Positions 15,704 to 24,675 of a stretch of 64,000 bases of DNA are shown here, piece by piece (within the stretch, counting starts at the first letter, position 1; each line of letters begins with the position of its first letter). The notes below the pieces were generated by a model. The model saw only the letters and a program-made list of their open reading frames with translations, did no database searches and was not told the DNA's origin. The stretch lies in contig NZ_JACHNC010000001.1 of the NCBI RefSeq assembly GCF_014205215.1, positions 7,746,501 through 7,810,500 of the forward strand. Direction: 5' to 3'. Both the position numbers and the translations under genes were made by a program. The stretch comes from Actinoplanes lobatus. Lineage in GTDB: Bacteria > Actinomycetota > Actinomycetes > Mycobacteriales > Micromonosporaceae.

Positions 15704-16354
15704 GTGAGCGACTTCCTGAGCCGGACGCTGTCGCGGGTGCCCGCCGGGTTCGACCTACCCGAGCCGTTGCGCCTGCTGTTCGAGTGGGTCGGCCGGCAGG
15801 GTTTCGTGGTCACCGGCCGCGACGGGGACCTCTACGGCTCCATCAGCCGCGATGCCTGGGTGGGCACGCGTGTGGAGCTGCGCGGTTTCACCGCGGATCA
15901 GACGGCCTCGTACGTGGCCTCCTGGTTCGGCACCACGACCGGCGACCCCGGTGCGCGACTGTGGCCGTTCGCCCAGACCGGCGGGGAGGGCTCGATGGCC
16001 GCCCTGTGGCGCGACGACGACGGCCGGACGAGGATCGTTCACCTGGGCTCGGGCAGCGGTTCGATGATGACCTGCGTACTCGCCGACAACGGGCTGGACT
16101 TCCTGCGCCTGCTGGCGATCGGCTACCGGGCCATCTGCTGGAACGCGGAATTCGGCGCCCCGCCGCAACCGGCGGGCGAGGACCACGAGATCGTCAACGC
16201 GCCCTACCGCGATTGGCTGCGCCGCACTTTCGGCGAGCAGGTGACCATCCCGGAGACCGCACTGGAGGTCGTGCCCGAGCCCGCCGAGATGGGCGACCCC
16301 GGCACTCGCGACCCGTTCTGCCGCTGGGTCGACACCGTCCTGGACACCGAATAG
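15704..16354 (+). CDS. SMI1/KNR4-like (SUKH) hypothetical protein
   Basis: 216 aa using the GTG at 15704 (SDFLSRTLSRVPAGFDLPEPL); a TTG seven codons upstream is possible. The centre LWPFAQTGGEGSMAALWRDDDGRTRIVHLGSGSGSMMTCVLADNGLDFLRLLAIGYRAICW resembles actinobacterial proteins loosely assigned to the SUKH/SMI1-KNR4 group, which often act as immunity proteins to polymorphic toxins. No toxin gene is adjacent. The stop codon at 16352-16354 is the first base triplet of a tandem-repeat array, and the last coding segment resembles the repeat unit. Confidence 0.65.
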   Translation: MSDFLSRTLSRVPAGFDLPEPLRLLFEWVGRQGFVVTGRDGDLYGSISRDAWVGTRVELRGFTADQTASYVASWFGTTTGDPGARLWPFAQTGGEGSMAALWRDDDGRTRIVHLGSGSGSMMTCVLADNGLDFLRLLAIGYRAICWNAEFGAPPQPAGEDHEIVNAPYRDWLRRTFGEQVTIPETALEVVPEPAEMGDPGTRDPFCRWVDTVLDTE

Positions 16355-16475
16355 CGGCGCCGGGTCGGCACCGTTCTAAGACACCGAGTTGCGGCGCCGG
16401 GTCACCGCCGACCAGAACAAACGGGTAGCGGCGCCGGGTCACCGCCGACCAGGACACCGCGTAGCGGCGCCGGCC
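16326..16475. repeat. Tandem repeat of 36-37 bp starting at a stop codon
   Basis: Units begin at 16352, 16389, 16426 and 16462, with spacings 37, 37 and 36. The first unit begins exactly with the TAG stop of the gene at 15704. The unit core is GCGGCGCCGGGTCACCGCC, able to form a CGGCG/CGCCG hairpin. The last coding bases before the stop (from about 16326, GTCGACACC...GACACCGAA) look like the second half of the unit, so the array seems to have grown outwards from the 3' end of the gene. Confidence 0.85.
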
Positions 16476-16560
16476 AATCCGGCGACCGCCGCATGCCGGT
16501 GCGGGCGCACGGAGACCGCGCGGCTCGGCGGGTACGGCGTCCGATTTAACGCCGTTGTAA

Positions 16561-16574
16561 TGGGAGCGCTCCCA
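16561..16574. promoter_or_regulatory. CelR/CebR-type operator of the xylanase gene
   Basis: TGGGAGCGCTCCCA, a perfect 14-bp palindrome, equals the known operator of CelR/CebR LacI-family repressors of actinobacteria, which are released by cello-oligosaccharides. It lies 50 bases before the ATG. No LacI-type gene is present in this window. Confidence 0.93.
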
Positions 16575-16623
16575 TGCAACGATGTCGCTCTATCCCCGTC
16601 ACGACCCCCCGAAGGAGCCGCGA

Positions 16624-18660
16624 ATGCGCGCTCTCCCCCGGCTGGCCATAGCCGCCCTCCTGGTGGCGATCCCGGCGGCCGCCGTAACCGTCACCGTGGC
16701 CGCCCATGCGGCCGACGACCCCACCCCCATCACCGTCTTGACCAGCGACTTCGAGGACGGAACCGTCCAGGGCTGGGCCGGGCGGTCGGCCGAGACCCTC
16801 GCGCACAGCACCGCCCAGGCGCACGGCGGCACCGGCAGCCTGCTCGTCTCCGGGCGGACCGCGGCCTGGCAGGGGCCGTCGCTCGACGTATTGAACACCT
16901 TCGAGAAGGGCACCGCCTACACGATCTCGGTGTGGGTCCGGATGGCCAGCGGCTCGGACAACGCCCGCCTGAGTGTGGAGCGCCGCACCGGTGGCGTCGC
17001 CGCCTACGACCAGGTCGTCGGGAACACCGCGGTGACCAGCGGATCCTGGGTGAACCTGACCGGCCGGTACACACTCGCCTCCGACGTCGAGTTCCTGCGC
17101 GTCTATGTGGAGACCTCGTCGACGACCGGCTCGTTCCATATTGACGACGTGACCGCCAGCTATGTGCCGGCGTTGCCGATCCAGACCGGGATCCCGTCGG
17201 TGAAGGACGTGGTCACCGAGTTCCCGGTGGGTGCCGCGATCACCGGTGCGGAGATCGTGACCGAGCACGGTCAGCTGCTCAACAAGCACTTCGACAGCGT
17301 CACCCCGGGCAACGCGCTCAAGTGGGACGCCACCGAGCCGTCCGAGAACACCTTCACGTACGCCCAGGCGGACCCGCTGATGGCGTACGCGAAGGCGAAC
17401 AACCTGGCCGTCCGTGGCCACACGCTGGTCTGGCACAACCAGACGCCGGCCTGGGTGTTCACCGGCGCCGACGGTCAGCCGATGACCGCCACCGCCGAGG
17501 ACAAGGAACTGCTGCTCGCCCGGCTGGAGAACCACATCCGCAACGTGGCCGCCCACTACGGCACCGACATCGGCGTGTGGGACGTGGTCAACGAGGTCAT
17601 CGACGAGAGCCAGTCGGACGGTAACCGGCGCAGCAACTGGTACAACGTGACCGGTCTCGACTACATCCGGACCGCGTTCCGGGTGGCACGTGAGGTGGCG
17701 CCGCACGCCAAGCTGTGCATCAACGACTACAACACCAACGTGGCGGCCAAGCGTGACTTCCTCTTCAACCTGGTCAGCACGCTCAAGGCGGAGGGTGTAC
17801 CGATCGACTGCGTCGGCCACCAGATGCACATCAACGTGAACTGGCCGACCATCGCCGAGACTGAATCAATGTTGACGAAGTTCATTCCACTCAACATTGA
17901 TCAGCAGATCACCGAGATGGACGTCAGCATCTACACGAGCAACAGTGAGAACTTCACGACCCCGCCCGCGGACCGTCTTCTCAAGCAGGCATACGTGTAC
18001 CGCGACATGTTCGCCCTGTTCCGCAAGTACCCGGGTGAGATCACCTCGGTGACACTGTGGGGCCTGGCCGACGACAACACGTGGCTGGACACGTTCCCGG
18101 TGACCCGCAAGGACGCGCCGCTGCTGTTCGACACGCGGTTGCAGGCGAAGCAGGCGTACTGGGGTGTGGTCGACCCCAGCAAGATCGAGACGTCACCGTC
18201 GCCGAGTTCGCCGTCGGCCAGCGTCTCGACAAGCGTCAGCCCGTCGGCGAGCGTTTCAACCAGCGTCAGCCCCTCGACCAGCGTCAGCCCCTCGACCAGT
18301 GTCAGCCCTTCCGCGAGCGTCAGCCCGTCGACCGGCACGTCGTCGTGTGCCGTCACCTACCGGGTCACCGGTAGCTGGCCCGGCGGCTTCCAGGGCGAGG
18401 TCAAGATCGGCAACACCGGCACGAACGCGCTCACCGGCTGGAACCTGAACTGGTCGTTCACCGGCGGCCAGAAGATCACCCAGCTGTGGGGCGGCACGCC
18501 CGCCCAGACCGGCACCGCGGTCACGGTCACGAACGCCTCCTGGAACGGCAACGTCCCGGCCGGCGGCTCCACCACGTTCGGATTCCTCGGCAGCTGGACC
18601 GGCACCAACCCGGTCCCGACCGCCTTCACCCTCAACGGCACCGCCTGCGCGATCCTTTGA
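16624..18660 (+). CDS. Secreted endo-1,4-beta-xylanase, CBM4/9-like + GH10 + CBM2
   Basis: 678 aa. The Sec signal peptide (RLAIAALLVAIPAAAVTVTVAAHAA) is followed by a CBM4/9-like beta-sandwich (about 38-182, FEDGTVQGWAGR ... FHIDDVTAS) and the GH10 barrel (about 190-525). GH10 residues: RGHTLVWHNQTPAWVF, acid/base Glu324 in WDVVNEVIDE, HQMHIN, nucleophile Glu431 in ITEMDVSIYTS, and LWGLADDNTWL. A Ser/Thr/Pro/Val linker with degenerate SVSPS repeats (527-573) leads to a C-terminal cellulose-binding CBM2 (about 574-678, Cys575 to the final ACAIL cysteine, WNLNWSF, NGNVPAGGSTTFGF). It hydrolyses xylan outside the cell. GAAGGAG lies 7 bases before the ATG. It is controlled by the CelR/CebR operator at 16561. 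Confidence 0.96.
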   Translation: MRALPRLAIAALLVAIPAAAVTVTVAAHAADDPTPITVLTSDFEDGTVQGWAGRSAETLAHSTAQAHGGTGSLLVSGRTAAWQGPSLDVLNTFEKGTAYTISVWVRMASGSDNARLSVERRTGGVAAYDQVVGNTAVTSGSWVNLTGRYTLASDVEFLRVYVETSSTTGSFHIDDVTASYVPALPIQTGIPSVKDVVTEFPVGAAITGAEIVTEHGQLLNKHFDSVTPGNALKWDATEPSENTFTYAQADPLMAYAKANNLAVRGHTLVWHNQTPAWVFTGADGQPMTATAEDKELLLARLENHIRNVAAHYGTDIGVWDVVNEVIDESQSDGNRRSNWYNVTGLDYIRTAFRVAREVAPHAKLCINDYNTNVAAKRDFLFNLVSTLKAEGVPIDCVGHQMHINVNWPTIAETESMLTKFIPLNIDQQITEMDVSIYTSNSENFTTPPADRLLKQAYVYRDMFALFRKYPGEITSVTLWGLADDNTWLDTFPVTRKDAPLLFDTRLQAKQAYWGVVDPSKIETSPSPSSPSASVSTSVSPSASVSTSVSPSTSVSPSTSVSPSASVSPSTGTSSCAVTYRVTGSWPGGFQGEVKIGNTGTNALTGWNLNWSFTGGQKITQLWGGTPAQTGTAVTVTNASWNGNVPAGGSTTFGFLGSWTGTNPVPTAFTLNGTACAIL

Positions 18661-18668
18661 GCCACCAC

Positions 18669-18704
18669 CCGTCGCCCCCGGCCTCGAACCGTCGGGGGCG
18701 ACGG
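18669..18704 (+). terminator. Terminator after the xylanase gene
   Basis: CCGTCGCCCCCG (18669-18680) pairs perfectly with CGGGGGCGACGG (18693-18704), loop 12 nt. It starts 9 bases after the stop. No clear U-tract follows. Confidence 0.75.
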
Positions 18705-18810
18705 CGCGAACACGTCGGCACGAAGGCCCGGGTTGTTCTATGCCATGAGTCCGTTCGGAGATCGCACCGCAGCTTCGCAGTAGACAGTGATCACTCGATG
18801 GGAAACAGGC

Positions 18811-20067
18811 TCAGCGGAAGCGGGCACTCGACACGGGGCCAGGGGACCACAGACGGTCACGGCGGCCGGTGAGAGGCCATTGCCCTGCGAGCCCGGCCGC
18901 GAAGGCCGCGAGGTCCGCCGACGTGTCGCCCGGGGCCACCTCGTCCTCGTCGGGCGTGGTCTCCCCTACGGCGGCGGCCAGCTCCTCGACGGGGCGGTCG
19001 TCCGCCGGGACCTGCTCCGGCTCACCGCCGGCCGGGAAGCGCATGCGCTCGCCCCACGCGGGCACCAGCGACTGGTACAGCAGCCCGGTCGCGTCCGGAG
19101 CGAGCGGCCCCGGGTCGGTCCACGATGTCGCATGCTCCACGAGCAGCGTGCCGGGCGTGCGCTCGACCAGCGGCGACAGGGGCACCGTGAGGGCGGACAG
19201 GTCGTAGGCGGCGATGATCGTGTCGTGGCGGCCGGGTGCATACGGCTGGGCGGGAAGGTCAAGGGCGGAGGCCAGCGCCAGGCCGAAGATCAAGCTTCCG
19301 CGGTCGGGCAGGAGGCTGACGGTCGACGCGGACGAGCCGACGGCCTCGACGACGACCCGGAGGCGATCGATGGTCCGGCGCAATGCGGCCAGGCTGTCGT
19401 GCAGGTACGCGTAGCGGCCGCGCATCGGCTCGTCGAACCCGTACGGGGACAGATGCAGCAGGACACCGCCGTTGAGCACGTAGTGCCAGGATCGCAGCGC
19501 CTGGTGATCGAGCGTGCCGGGTACGGTCCTGGCGCGCTCGAGCATGCCGAACAGGCGCTCGTGTGCGTGAACCCAGTCAGGGGGCGCCGAAGCAAGGCGT
19601 CCGGTGACCTGGCGGGCCCGATCCAAATCGCCGGACATGACGCTGTTGAGGGCGAGCAGGTACCGGTCCGGCCAGTCCTGCAGGCCGGCGTCGTTCGCCT
19701 CGAGGACCGCGACGGCATCGCCGTAGCGGTAGTCGTCCTCATAGGCGGCGACCAGTTCGGTCACGATCTGGCGGCGGCCCGGCGCCGCCTCGAGGGACGC
19801 CTCCAATAACGGGATGGCGATCCGGGAGATGCCGCGTTCGATGCAGGCCCAGCCCAGTTGGTAGAGGAATACAGCGTCACCGGGGTCGGAGATCACCGCG
19901 TCGGCAGCCTCGGCCAGGTCGTCGAAGCCGGCGAGGCGCCCGGCGCGGGCCAATAGTGCCGCCAGTTCCACGGTCGGTGCGCCGGGCGCAGCGGTCAGTA
20001 GCGCGCGGATGGCGCCGTTCAGGTCACCGGCATCGAGTCTTTCCGATACCTCTGCAAGATCACTCAT
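18811..20067 (-). CDS. TPR-like repeat protein, unknown function
   Basis: 418 aa. The N-terminal half is helical repeat: SERLDAGDLNGAIRALLTAAP, AALLARAGRLAGFDDLAEAAD, FLYQLGWACIERGISRIAIPLLEASL and ELVAAYEDDYRYGDAVAVLEAN. The second half (HDSLAALRRTIDRLRVVVEAV ... DLSALTVPLSPLVERTPGTLLVEHA) is mixed alpha/beta and looks like a ligand-binding or enzyme-like domain that I do not recognise. The ATG at 20067 is preceded by GGGAGG at short distance; GTG at 20070 is an alternative. No membrane segment. Confidence 0.7.
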   Translation of the reverse strand: MSDLAEVSERLDAGDLNGAIRALLTAAPGAPTVELAALLARAGRLAGFDDLAEAADAVISDPGDAVFLYQLGWACIERGISRIAIPLLEASLEAAPGRRQIVTELVAAYEDDYRYGDAVAVLEANDAGLQDWPDRYLLALNSVMSGDLDRARQVTGRLASAPPDWVHAHERLFGMLERARTVPGTLDHQALRSWHYVLNGGVLLHLSPYGFDEPMRGRYAYLHDSLAALRRTIDRLRVVVEAVGSSASTVSLLPDRGSLIFGLALASALDLPAQPYAPGRHDTIIAAYDLSALTVPLSPLVERTPGTLLVEHATSWTDPGPLAPDATGLLYQSLVPAWGERMRFPAGGEPEQVPADDRPVEELAAAVGETTPDEDEVAPGDTSADLAAFAAGLAGQWPLTGRRDRLWSPGPVSSARFR

Positions 20068-20270
20068 CACCTCCCACGATATCCGGCGCCTGCCGGCATG
20101 CATCCGAGCGGTCCGGACGGCCGCGGCCAGGGCATGGTCCTTCACCGTCGAGATCGGCTGGTCACCCGGCCGAAGTCGAGTCCGCGGATTCTGCGAACAG
20201 ACGGTGCAGAGGTCGTGTAGATGGCCGGCGAAGATCACGAATGCGTGGGGAGCACTGCTACGTTCCGCGC

Positions 20271-20759
20271 ATGTTCGAGCGCAATCACCGCGGCCCGATC
20301 GTGGCATCCGCAGTCCTCGCGTCGGCGATCCTCCTCGTCGACGCCGTCGTCGCCCTGTTGATGATCATGGTTTCGGGTCTGCCGCTGTTCGCCGCCGTGA
20401 CCGACGCCGAGTCCGGGCCCGGCAGCGCCTACAGCGTTCTCGCCATCCTGTTCGGGGCCGTGCTGGCCGCCCTGAGTTGCCCGGCCGCGGCGACCATGGT
20501 CGCGGGCGTGCGCACTCCGGCAGCCCATCTGACCAGCTGTGTGATCACGGCCTCGGTCACCGTCGGGGTGGCCGGCCTGGGCGCCCTGGGATTGCGATAC
20601 GACCTGCCCAGCCAGTTCGCCATCATCGCGGGCGCGCTGTTCGTCGCGAACGTGGCGGCGCTGATCATGATCAGCGGATTGCTGCGCCCGGGCGGCAACC
20701 GTGCCGCCGGTCAGGACGGGGACAACGGCCCGATTCCCAGCGCTTCCGCGAACCCGTAG
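20271..20759 (+). CDS. Small four-helix membrane protein
   Basis: 162 aa. Four hydrophobic segments (SAVLASAILLVDAVVALLMIMV, YSVLAILFGAVLAALSCPAAA, TASVTVGVAGLGALGL, FAIIAGALFVANVAALIMISGLL) and a short polar C-terminus. The 3' end overlaps the convergent gene at 20711 by 49 bases, both frames being coding there. Function not recognised. Confidence 0.65.
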   Translation: MFERNHRGPIVASAVLASAILLVDAVVALLMIMVSGLPLFAAVTDAESGPGSAYSVLAILFGAVLAALSCPAAATMVAGVRTPAAHLTSCVITASVTVGVAGLGALGLRYDLPSQFAIIAGALFVANVAALIMISGLLRPGGNRAAGQDGDNGPIPSASANP

Positions 20760-21193
20760 ATGCCGTCACCGAACGGGCCGGGACTCTCCTCCAGGGCGGC
20801 CGCCAACCGATCGGGGTCACCGCCGCCGGCCCAGCGGATCAGCCCGGCGACGGCCTCGCTGTTGAGTGGCTCGAAGTCGTCCCCCGCCAGATCCTTGACG
20901 ATCTCCTCGTTGAGGTAGAACTCGACCCGCTCCCCGGAGAGGTGTTCCGCCACGGCGAAGGCACAGTCGCTGTCCACCACCCACATCGCGATGGCGGGCG
21001 ACGCCGTCTCCAGCGCCAGATCCGCCGCGAGCCGCCCGGGTGACGTGTCGTCGTTCTGCCCGAGAAGGCCGATCCGCCAGCCGCCCACCCGCAGGTCACC
21101 GCGCGCGACGACCAGCAGATCCTCGATGCACGCCAGATCGTCGAGGCGGGTGTCACCGGTACGCGCGATGACGACCAGACCCGAGTACCCCAC
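20711..21193 (-). CDS. Hypothetical protein, downstream of the DUF4304 gene
   Basis: 160 aa with GTG start 2 bases after the stop of the DUF4304 gene, so a two-gene operon. The sequence has a central WRIGLLGQNDDTSPGRLAADLALETASPAIAMWVVDSDCAFAVAEHL and a C-terminal FGDGIYGFAEALGIGPL. The alternating pattern of short strands and helices suggests a compact alpha/beta domain; it could be an immunity-type protein, which is a guess. It overlaps the convergent membrane gene by 49 bases. Confidence 0.65.
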   Translation of the reverse strand: MGYSGLVVIARTGDTRLDDLACIEDLLVVARGDLRVGGWRIGLLGQNDDTSPGRLAADLALETASPAIAMWVVDSDCAFAVAEHLSGERVEFYLNEEIVKDLAGDDFEPLNSEAVAGLIRWAGGGDPDRLAAALEESPGPFGDGIYGFAEALGIGPLSPS

Positions 21194-21195
21194 GG

Positions 21196-21858
21196 TCAGC
21201 CCTTCCGTTCGGTGCGGCGCTGTTCGGCGTAGGCCAGCGCGGCCGCGTGGACCGAGTCCGGGTCGACGGCCTTCGGAGTCCCGATGAGCGCGCTGACCGC
21301 GCCGACGTCGCCGCGCTCGGCATCCCGGTAGAGCCGGATGACCTTCTCGCGCCACGTCCCGTCGGGCCAGCGGCCGGGTTTCCACTTCCCGGAGGCGAGC
21401 TGGGCGGCGCGGGCCTGCCTGGCCCGTTCCCCGTCCTCGGCAACAGCGGCGAGCATGGCGTCGTAGTCGCCGAGCCAGCCCTTCAGCCGGGGAAGATTCG
21501 CCCGGGTCCAGGTCAGCACGACCTCGGCGGCACGGTCCGTGCCGGCCTCGTCGGCCAGCGAGAACAGGTGGTCGCCGTCCCCCGCCACCAGGCGGTGCTC
21601 CCAGACACCGTGGTGCGGCATGACGTCCAGGCGCGGATCCTCGTCGTCCAGGAAATACCGCACGTACGGGCCGAGCAGCACCCCGGCGTTGACGAAGAAC
21701 TCGACCTCCCCGTACATCGCGGTGGTCCGCTGGATGTCGAGGGCGATGCCGTTCCCGTCGGCGTCGAAATGCCGGTAGACCGGCCCGCGGCGTACGAAGC
21801 CGTCAGGCGCCAGCCCGTCCTCGATGAGATCGACGAACCTTCTCAGCAGGGGGTTCAC
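21196..21858 (-). CDS. DUF4304-like protein
   Basis: 220 aa. The N-terminal 130 residues fit DUF4304: FVDLIEDGLAPDGFVRRGPVYRHFDADGNGIALDIQRT, then VEFFVNAGVLLGPYVRYF. The C-terminal third is helical and ends in AYAEQRRTERKG. DUF4304 proteins are small cytosolic proteins of unknown role, frequent near toxin-immunity loci. The next gene follows 2 bases later. Confidence 0.72.
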   Translation of the reverse strand: MNPLLRRFVDLIEDGLAPDGFVRRGPVYRHFDADGNGIALDIQRTTAMYGEVEFFVNAGVLLGPYVRYFLDDEDPRLDVMPHHGVWEHRLVAGDGDHLFSLADEAGTDRAAEVVLTWTRANLPRLKGWLGDYDAMLAAVAEDGERARQARAAQLASGKWKPGRWPDGTWREKVIRLYRDAERGDVGAVSALIGTPKAVDPDSVHAAALAYAEQRRTERKG

Positions 21859-21877
21859 GAGTCGGCACGCTATCGGA

Positions 21878-22393
21878 TCATGGCAGTCCCCGGGTGACGA
21901 GGGTCAGCAGCCGGTCGAGGCGTCCCTGATCCCCCGGAAGCCGCTCGCTCGCCCACGCCACCGCGTTGACGACGGTCAACATATCGTCCACATCGTCACG
22001 GACCCCCGCACGCTTTGACAGGTCTCCGGCGACCGCCCGGATCCGGTCATGGCACTCGGCCAGCGCCGGATCCGCACCCAGCAACTCGGTCGCCACCAGC
22101 CCGCGCATCGCGCTCGCGTGCACCGCCACGGCCCGCAGCCAGATCCGCAGCGCCTCGCCCGGCGACGGATGGCCGAGCAGTTCACGCCCGTGATCGACGA
22201 GCGCCGCCACGTCCTCCGTGATGATCGCGACGAGCAGCGCCTGCGCCGACGGGAAGTGCCGGTAGAGGGTGCCCGGCCCGACCCCGGCCCGCTGCGCGAT
22301 CTTGTTGAGCGAGGCGGCCGCACCACGCGCGGTGAACTCCTCCCGCGCCGCGGCCAGCACCCGGTCGCGATTCTGCCGTGCGTCGCTTCTCAT
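21878..22393 (-). CDS. TetR-family regulator
   Basis: 171 aa. HTH: RVLAAAREEFTARGAAASLNKIAQRAGVGPGTLYRHFPSAQAL. The C-terminal domain (RELLGHPSPGEALRIWLRAVAVHASAMRGLVATEL) matches the SbtR-like C-terminal class. It is divergent from the LLM oxidoreductase gene and the space between holds two copies of a dyad, so it should repress itself and that gene. Confidence 0.92.
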   Translation of the reverse strand: MRSDARQNRDRVLAAAREEFTARGAAASLNKIAQRAGVGPGTLYRHFPSAQALLVAIITEDVAALVDHGRELLGHPSPGEALRIWLRAVAVHASAMRGLVATELLGADPALAECHDRIRAVAGDLSKRAGVRDDVDDMLTVVNAVAWASERLPGDQGRLDRLLTLVTRGLP

Positions 22394-22407
22394 CCCACTC
22401 TTCCCAT

Positions 22408-22446
22408 CCGGAGAACCTCTCCGTATCGTACCGGAGAACCACTCCG
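22408..22446. promoter_or_regulatory. Double TetR operator
   Basis: CCGGAGAACCTCTCCG (22408-22423) and CCGGAGAACCACTCCG (22431-22446) differ at one base and are 23 bp apart, each with CGGAG/CTCCG arms. They lie between divergent TetR and LLM genes and end 16 bases before the LLM ATG. Confidence 0.85.
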
Positions 22447-22461
22447 AATAGGGGAACGCCC

Positions 22462-23436
22462 ATGGACATCAGCATCATGATCGGCGACGTACGGGGCCCG
22501 GCGACCGCATCCGACCTGAAAGACCAGGTCACCGCCGCCGACGGCCTCGGCGTATGGACGGCGCAGGCCCTCGGCTGGGACGCCCTCACCGCCCTCGTCG
22601 TCGCCGGCACCCACGCGCCCGGCATCCGCCTCGGCACCGCGGTCGTCCCGGTCCGGCAACGACATCCGTTACTGCTGGCCGGGCAAGCGCTCTCCGTCCA
22701 GGCCGCCACCGGCAACCGCCTCACCCTCGGCATCGGCGCCGGCATCGGCGCGATGACCGGCGGCATGTTCGGCCTCCCCACCGACCAACCCGTCCGCTAC
22801 CTGCGCGAATACCTATCCATCCTGCTGCCGCTCCTGCGCGGCGAGCCGGTCACCCACACCGGTCGATTTCTGACCAGCATCGGTACGGTCGAACTGCCGG
22901 CAACCGCACCCCCACCGGTCCTGCTGGCCGCCCTCGGCCCGGCGATGCTGCGCCTGGCCGGATCGTCCACCGATGGCGCGATCACGTGGATGACCGGTCC
23001 ACGGACACTGGAGTCGCACGTCGTACCCCTGATCCGCGAAGCGGCCCCCGCTCCCCCGCGCATCGTCGCGGGCCTGCCGGTGTGTGTCACCGGCGACGAG
23101 GCCGGCGCGCGCTCCCGCATCGCGGAGCGGTTCGGCATGGCCGGCCAGGTCCCCGAGTACCGCGCGGTTCTCGACCGCGAGGGCGTGACCGGCCCGGCCG
23201 ACGTCGCGATCGTCGGCGACGAGGAGACGGTGGCACGTGCCGTCCGTCGCCTCGAGGACACCGGCATCACCGAGTTCGCCGCGGCCCCGTTCGGCGATCC
23301 GGCCGAACAGCGACGGACCAGCACGTTGCTGCGCGATCTCGCCAGGGTCGATTCGATGACTCACCCCGATGCGAGCCCAGCGCGCCGCAGGCACCGCCCG
23401 AACCACGCCGCGGCCCTGGGCCACCCAGCGGATTGA
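22462..23436 (+). CDS. LLM-class flavin-dependent oxidoreductase, F420 type
   Basis: 324 aa luciferase-like barrel. MDISIMIGDVRGPATASDL at the start, WTAQALGWDALTALVVAG, IRLGTAVVPVRQRHPLLLAGQALSVQAATGNRLTLGIGAG (cofactor-binding), and DGAITWMTGPRTL are typical of actinobacterial F420-dependent LLM enzymes (MSMEG_4879-like group, my best match). It reduces or oxidises an unknown substrate using F420H2 or FMN. Controlled by the divergent TetR through the operators at 22408-22446. Confidence 0.88.
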   Translation: MDISIMIGDVRGPATASDLKDQVTAADGLGVWTAQALGWDALTALVVAGTHAPGIRLGTAVVPVRQRHPLLLAGQALSVQAATGNRLTLGIGAGIGAMTGGMFGLPTDQPVRYLREYLSILLPLLRGEPVTHTGRFLTSIGTVELPATAPPPVLLAALGPAMLRLAGSSTDGAITWMTGPRTLESHVVPLIREAAPAPPRIVAGLPVCVTGDEAGARSRIAERFGMAGQVPEYRAVLDREGVTGPADVAIVGDEETVARAVRRLEDTGITEFAAAPFGDPAEQRRTSTLLRDLARVDSMTHPDASPARRRHRPNHAAALGHPAD

Positions 23437-23585
23437 CCGCTGACATGCTCTGCCGAATCGCTGTGGCCTGGAGGAACGCCCCCACGGACAGCCTGCGAAG
23501 CGGGTCTGTCGACATCGGCATTCCCTCGATCCGATCGACGAAAAACCTCCGGGCACCTACGGCAGAGCACTACTAGGGTGAGGCG

Positions 23586-24203
23586 ATGCGACTGACCAAA
23601 TTCACCCACGCCTGTGTCCGGATCGAGAACGGCGATCGTCGTCTGTTGATCGATCCGGGCGTGTGGACCGAGGCGGAGGCGTTCGACGGGGTCACGGACA
23701 TATTGATCACCCATGAACATGACGACCATGTTGACGCCGAACGCATCAATGAGTTGACAGCAACACGTCAACTGCAGATCTTCGCGCCGGAGCCGGTGCT
23801 GGCACTACTGCCCACCGCCACGGTGGTCGGCGCCGGCGACGAGTTCAAGGCCGCCGGCTTCGAGGTGACCGCGGTCGGCGGGCAGCACGCCGAGATCATC
23901 GACGGACTGCCCGGGTGCACCAACCTCGGCTACGTCGTGGACGGCGTCTACCACCCCGGCGACTCGTACTTCGTACCGGAAACGCCCGTCACCACGCTGC
24001 TGGTGCCGGCTTCGGCGCCGTGGGCGAAGCACCGCGAGGCCATCGAGATGACCCGGGCGATCGCACCGCTGCGCGCCTTCCCGATCCATGACCGGATGCT
24101 GTCCACCGATGTCGGTTTCGCCAACTTCGACGCCTGGATGGACTTCAAGAGCGAGACAACGTACGCCCGGATCGCCCTGAGTGAGTCCGCCGACCTCGAC
24201 TGA
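23586..24203 (+). CDS. MBL-fold metal-dependent hydrolase (UlaG/L-ascorbate lactonase-like)
   Basis: 205 aa. The MBL motif THEHDDHVD at about residue 49-57 supplies the metal ligands, with GGQHAEII, YHPGDSYFVP and IPIHDRMLS as the later ligands. N-terminal MRLTKFTHACVRIENGDRRLLIDPGVW is typical of UlaG-like enzymes found alone in many actinobacteria. The substrate is not known. The DoxX-like gene follows 23 bases downstream. Confidence 0.88.
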   Translation: MRLTKFTHACVRIENGDRRLLIDPGVWTEAEAFDGVTDILITHEHDDHVDAERINELTATRQLQIFAPEPVLALLPTATVVGAGDEFKAAGFEVTAVGGQHAEIIDGLPGCTNLGYVVDGVYHPGDSYFVPETPVTTLLVPASAPWAKHREAIEMTRAIAPLRAFPIHDRMLSTDVGFANFDAWMDFKSETTYARIALSESADLD

Positions 24204-24226
24204 TCGCCGGCACGTAGGGTGTCCGG

Positions 24227-24589
24227 GTGACCGACGGACACCTCCTACTGCTCCCCGTGCTCGCCGGCCTGTTCCTCATCTGGCAGGCATCGGTGCAGCT
24301 GCGGATGCCTGCCGACTACGTGAAGGAGCTGGACGTCCCCGGCCGCTACGGCTACCCGGCATGGCTGTGGCGGCCGTTCGCGGCGGTCCAGCTGGGCGCC
24401 GCGGTGTGCCTGCTGATCGGCACGGTCCGCCGCCCCGTGGGCCTGGCCGCCGCGTCGGTGCTGGTGGTCCTGTTCCTGGCGGAGACCGTGGCCCGCCTGA
24501 CCACCCGCACCTGGCGCAGCGCCCTGATCCCCGGCGTCTTCCTGCTGCTGCCGCTGACCGCTTTCGCCAGCCTCTCCGCCACCGCATAG
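24227..24589 (+). CDS. DoxX-like small membrane protein
   Basis: 120 aa with four hydrophobic segments (LLLLPVLAGLFLIWQASVQL, WRPFAAVQLGAAVCLLIGTV, AAASVLVVLFLAETVARL, ALIPGVFLLLPLTAFAS). The size and the four-helix layout resemble DoxX-like proteins, but the family motif is weak. GTG start, 23 bases after the MBL gene. Confidence 0.62.
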   Translation: MTDGHLLLLPVLAGLFLIWQASVQLRMPADYVKELDVPGRYGYPAWLWRPFAAVQLGAAVCLLIGTVRRPVGLAAASVLVVLFLAETVARLTTRTWRSALIPGVFLLLPLTAFASLSATA

Positions 24590-24675
24590 GGCCGTCCGAA
24601 CAGCCCGCAACCGGCGCGGGGCTGCCCGATCAGCGGGCGGTGCGAGGTCGGCGAACTCCGGTTGACGATCCCCGG

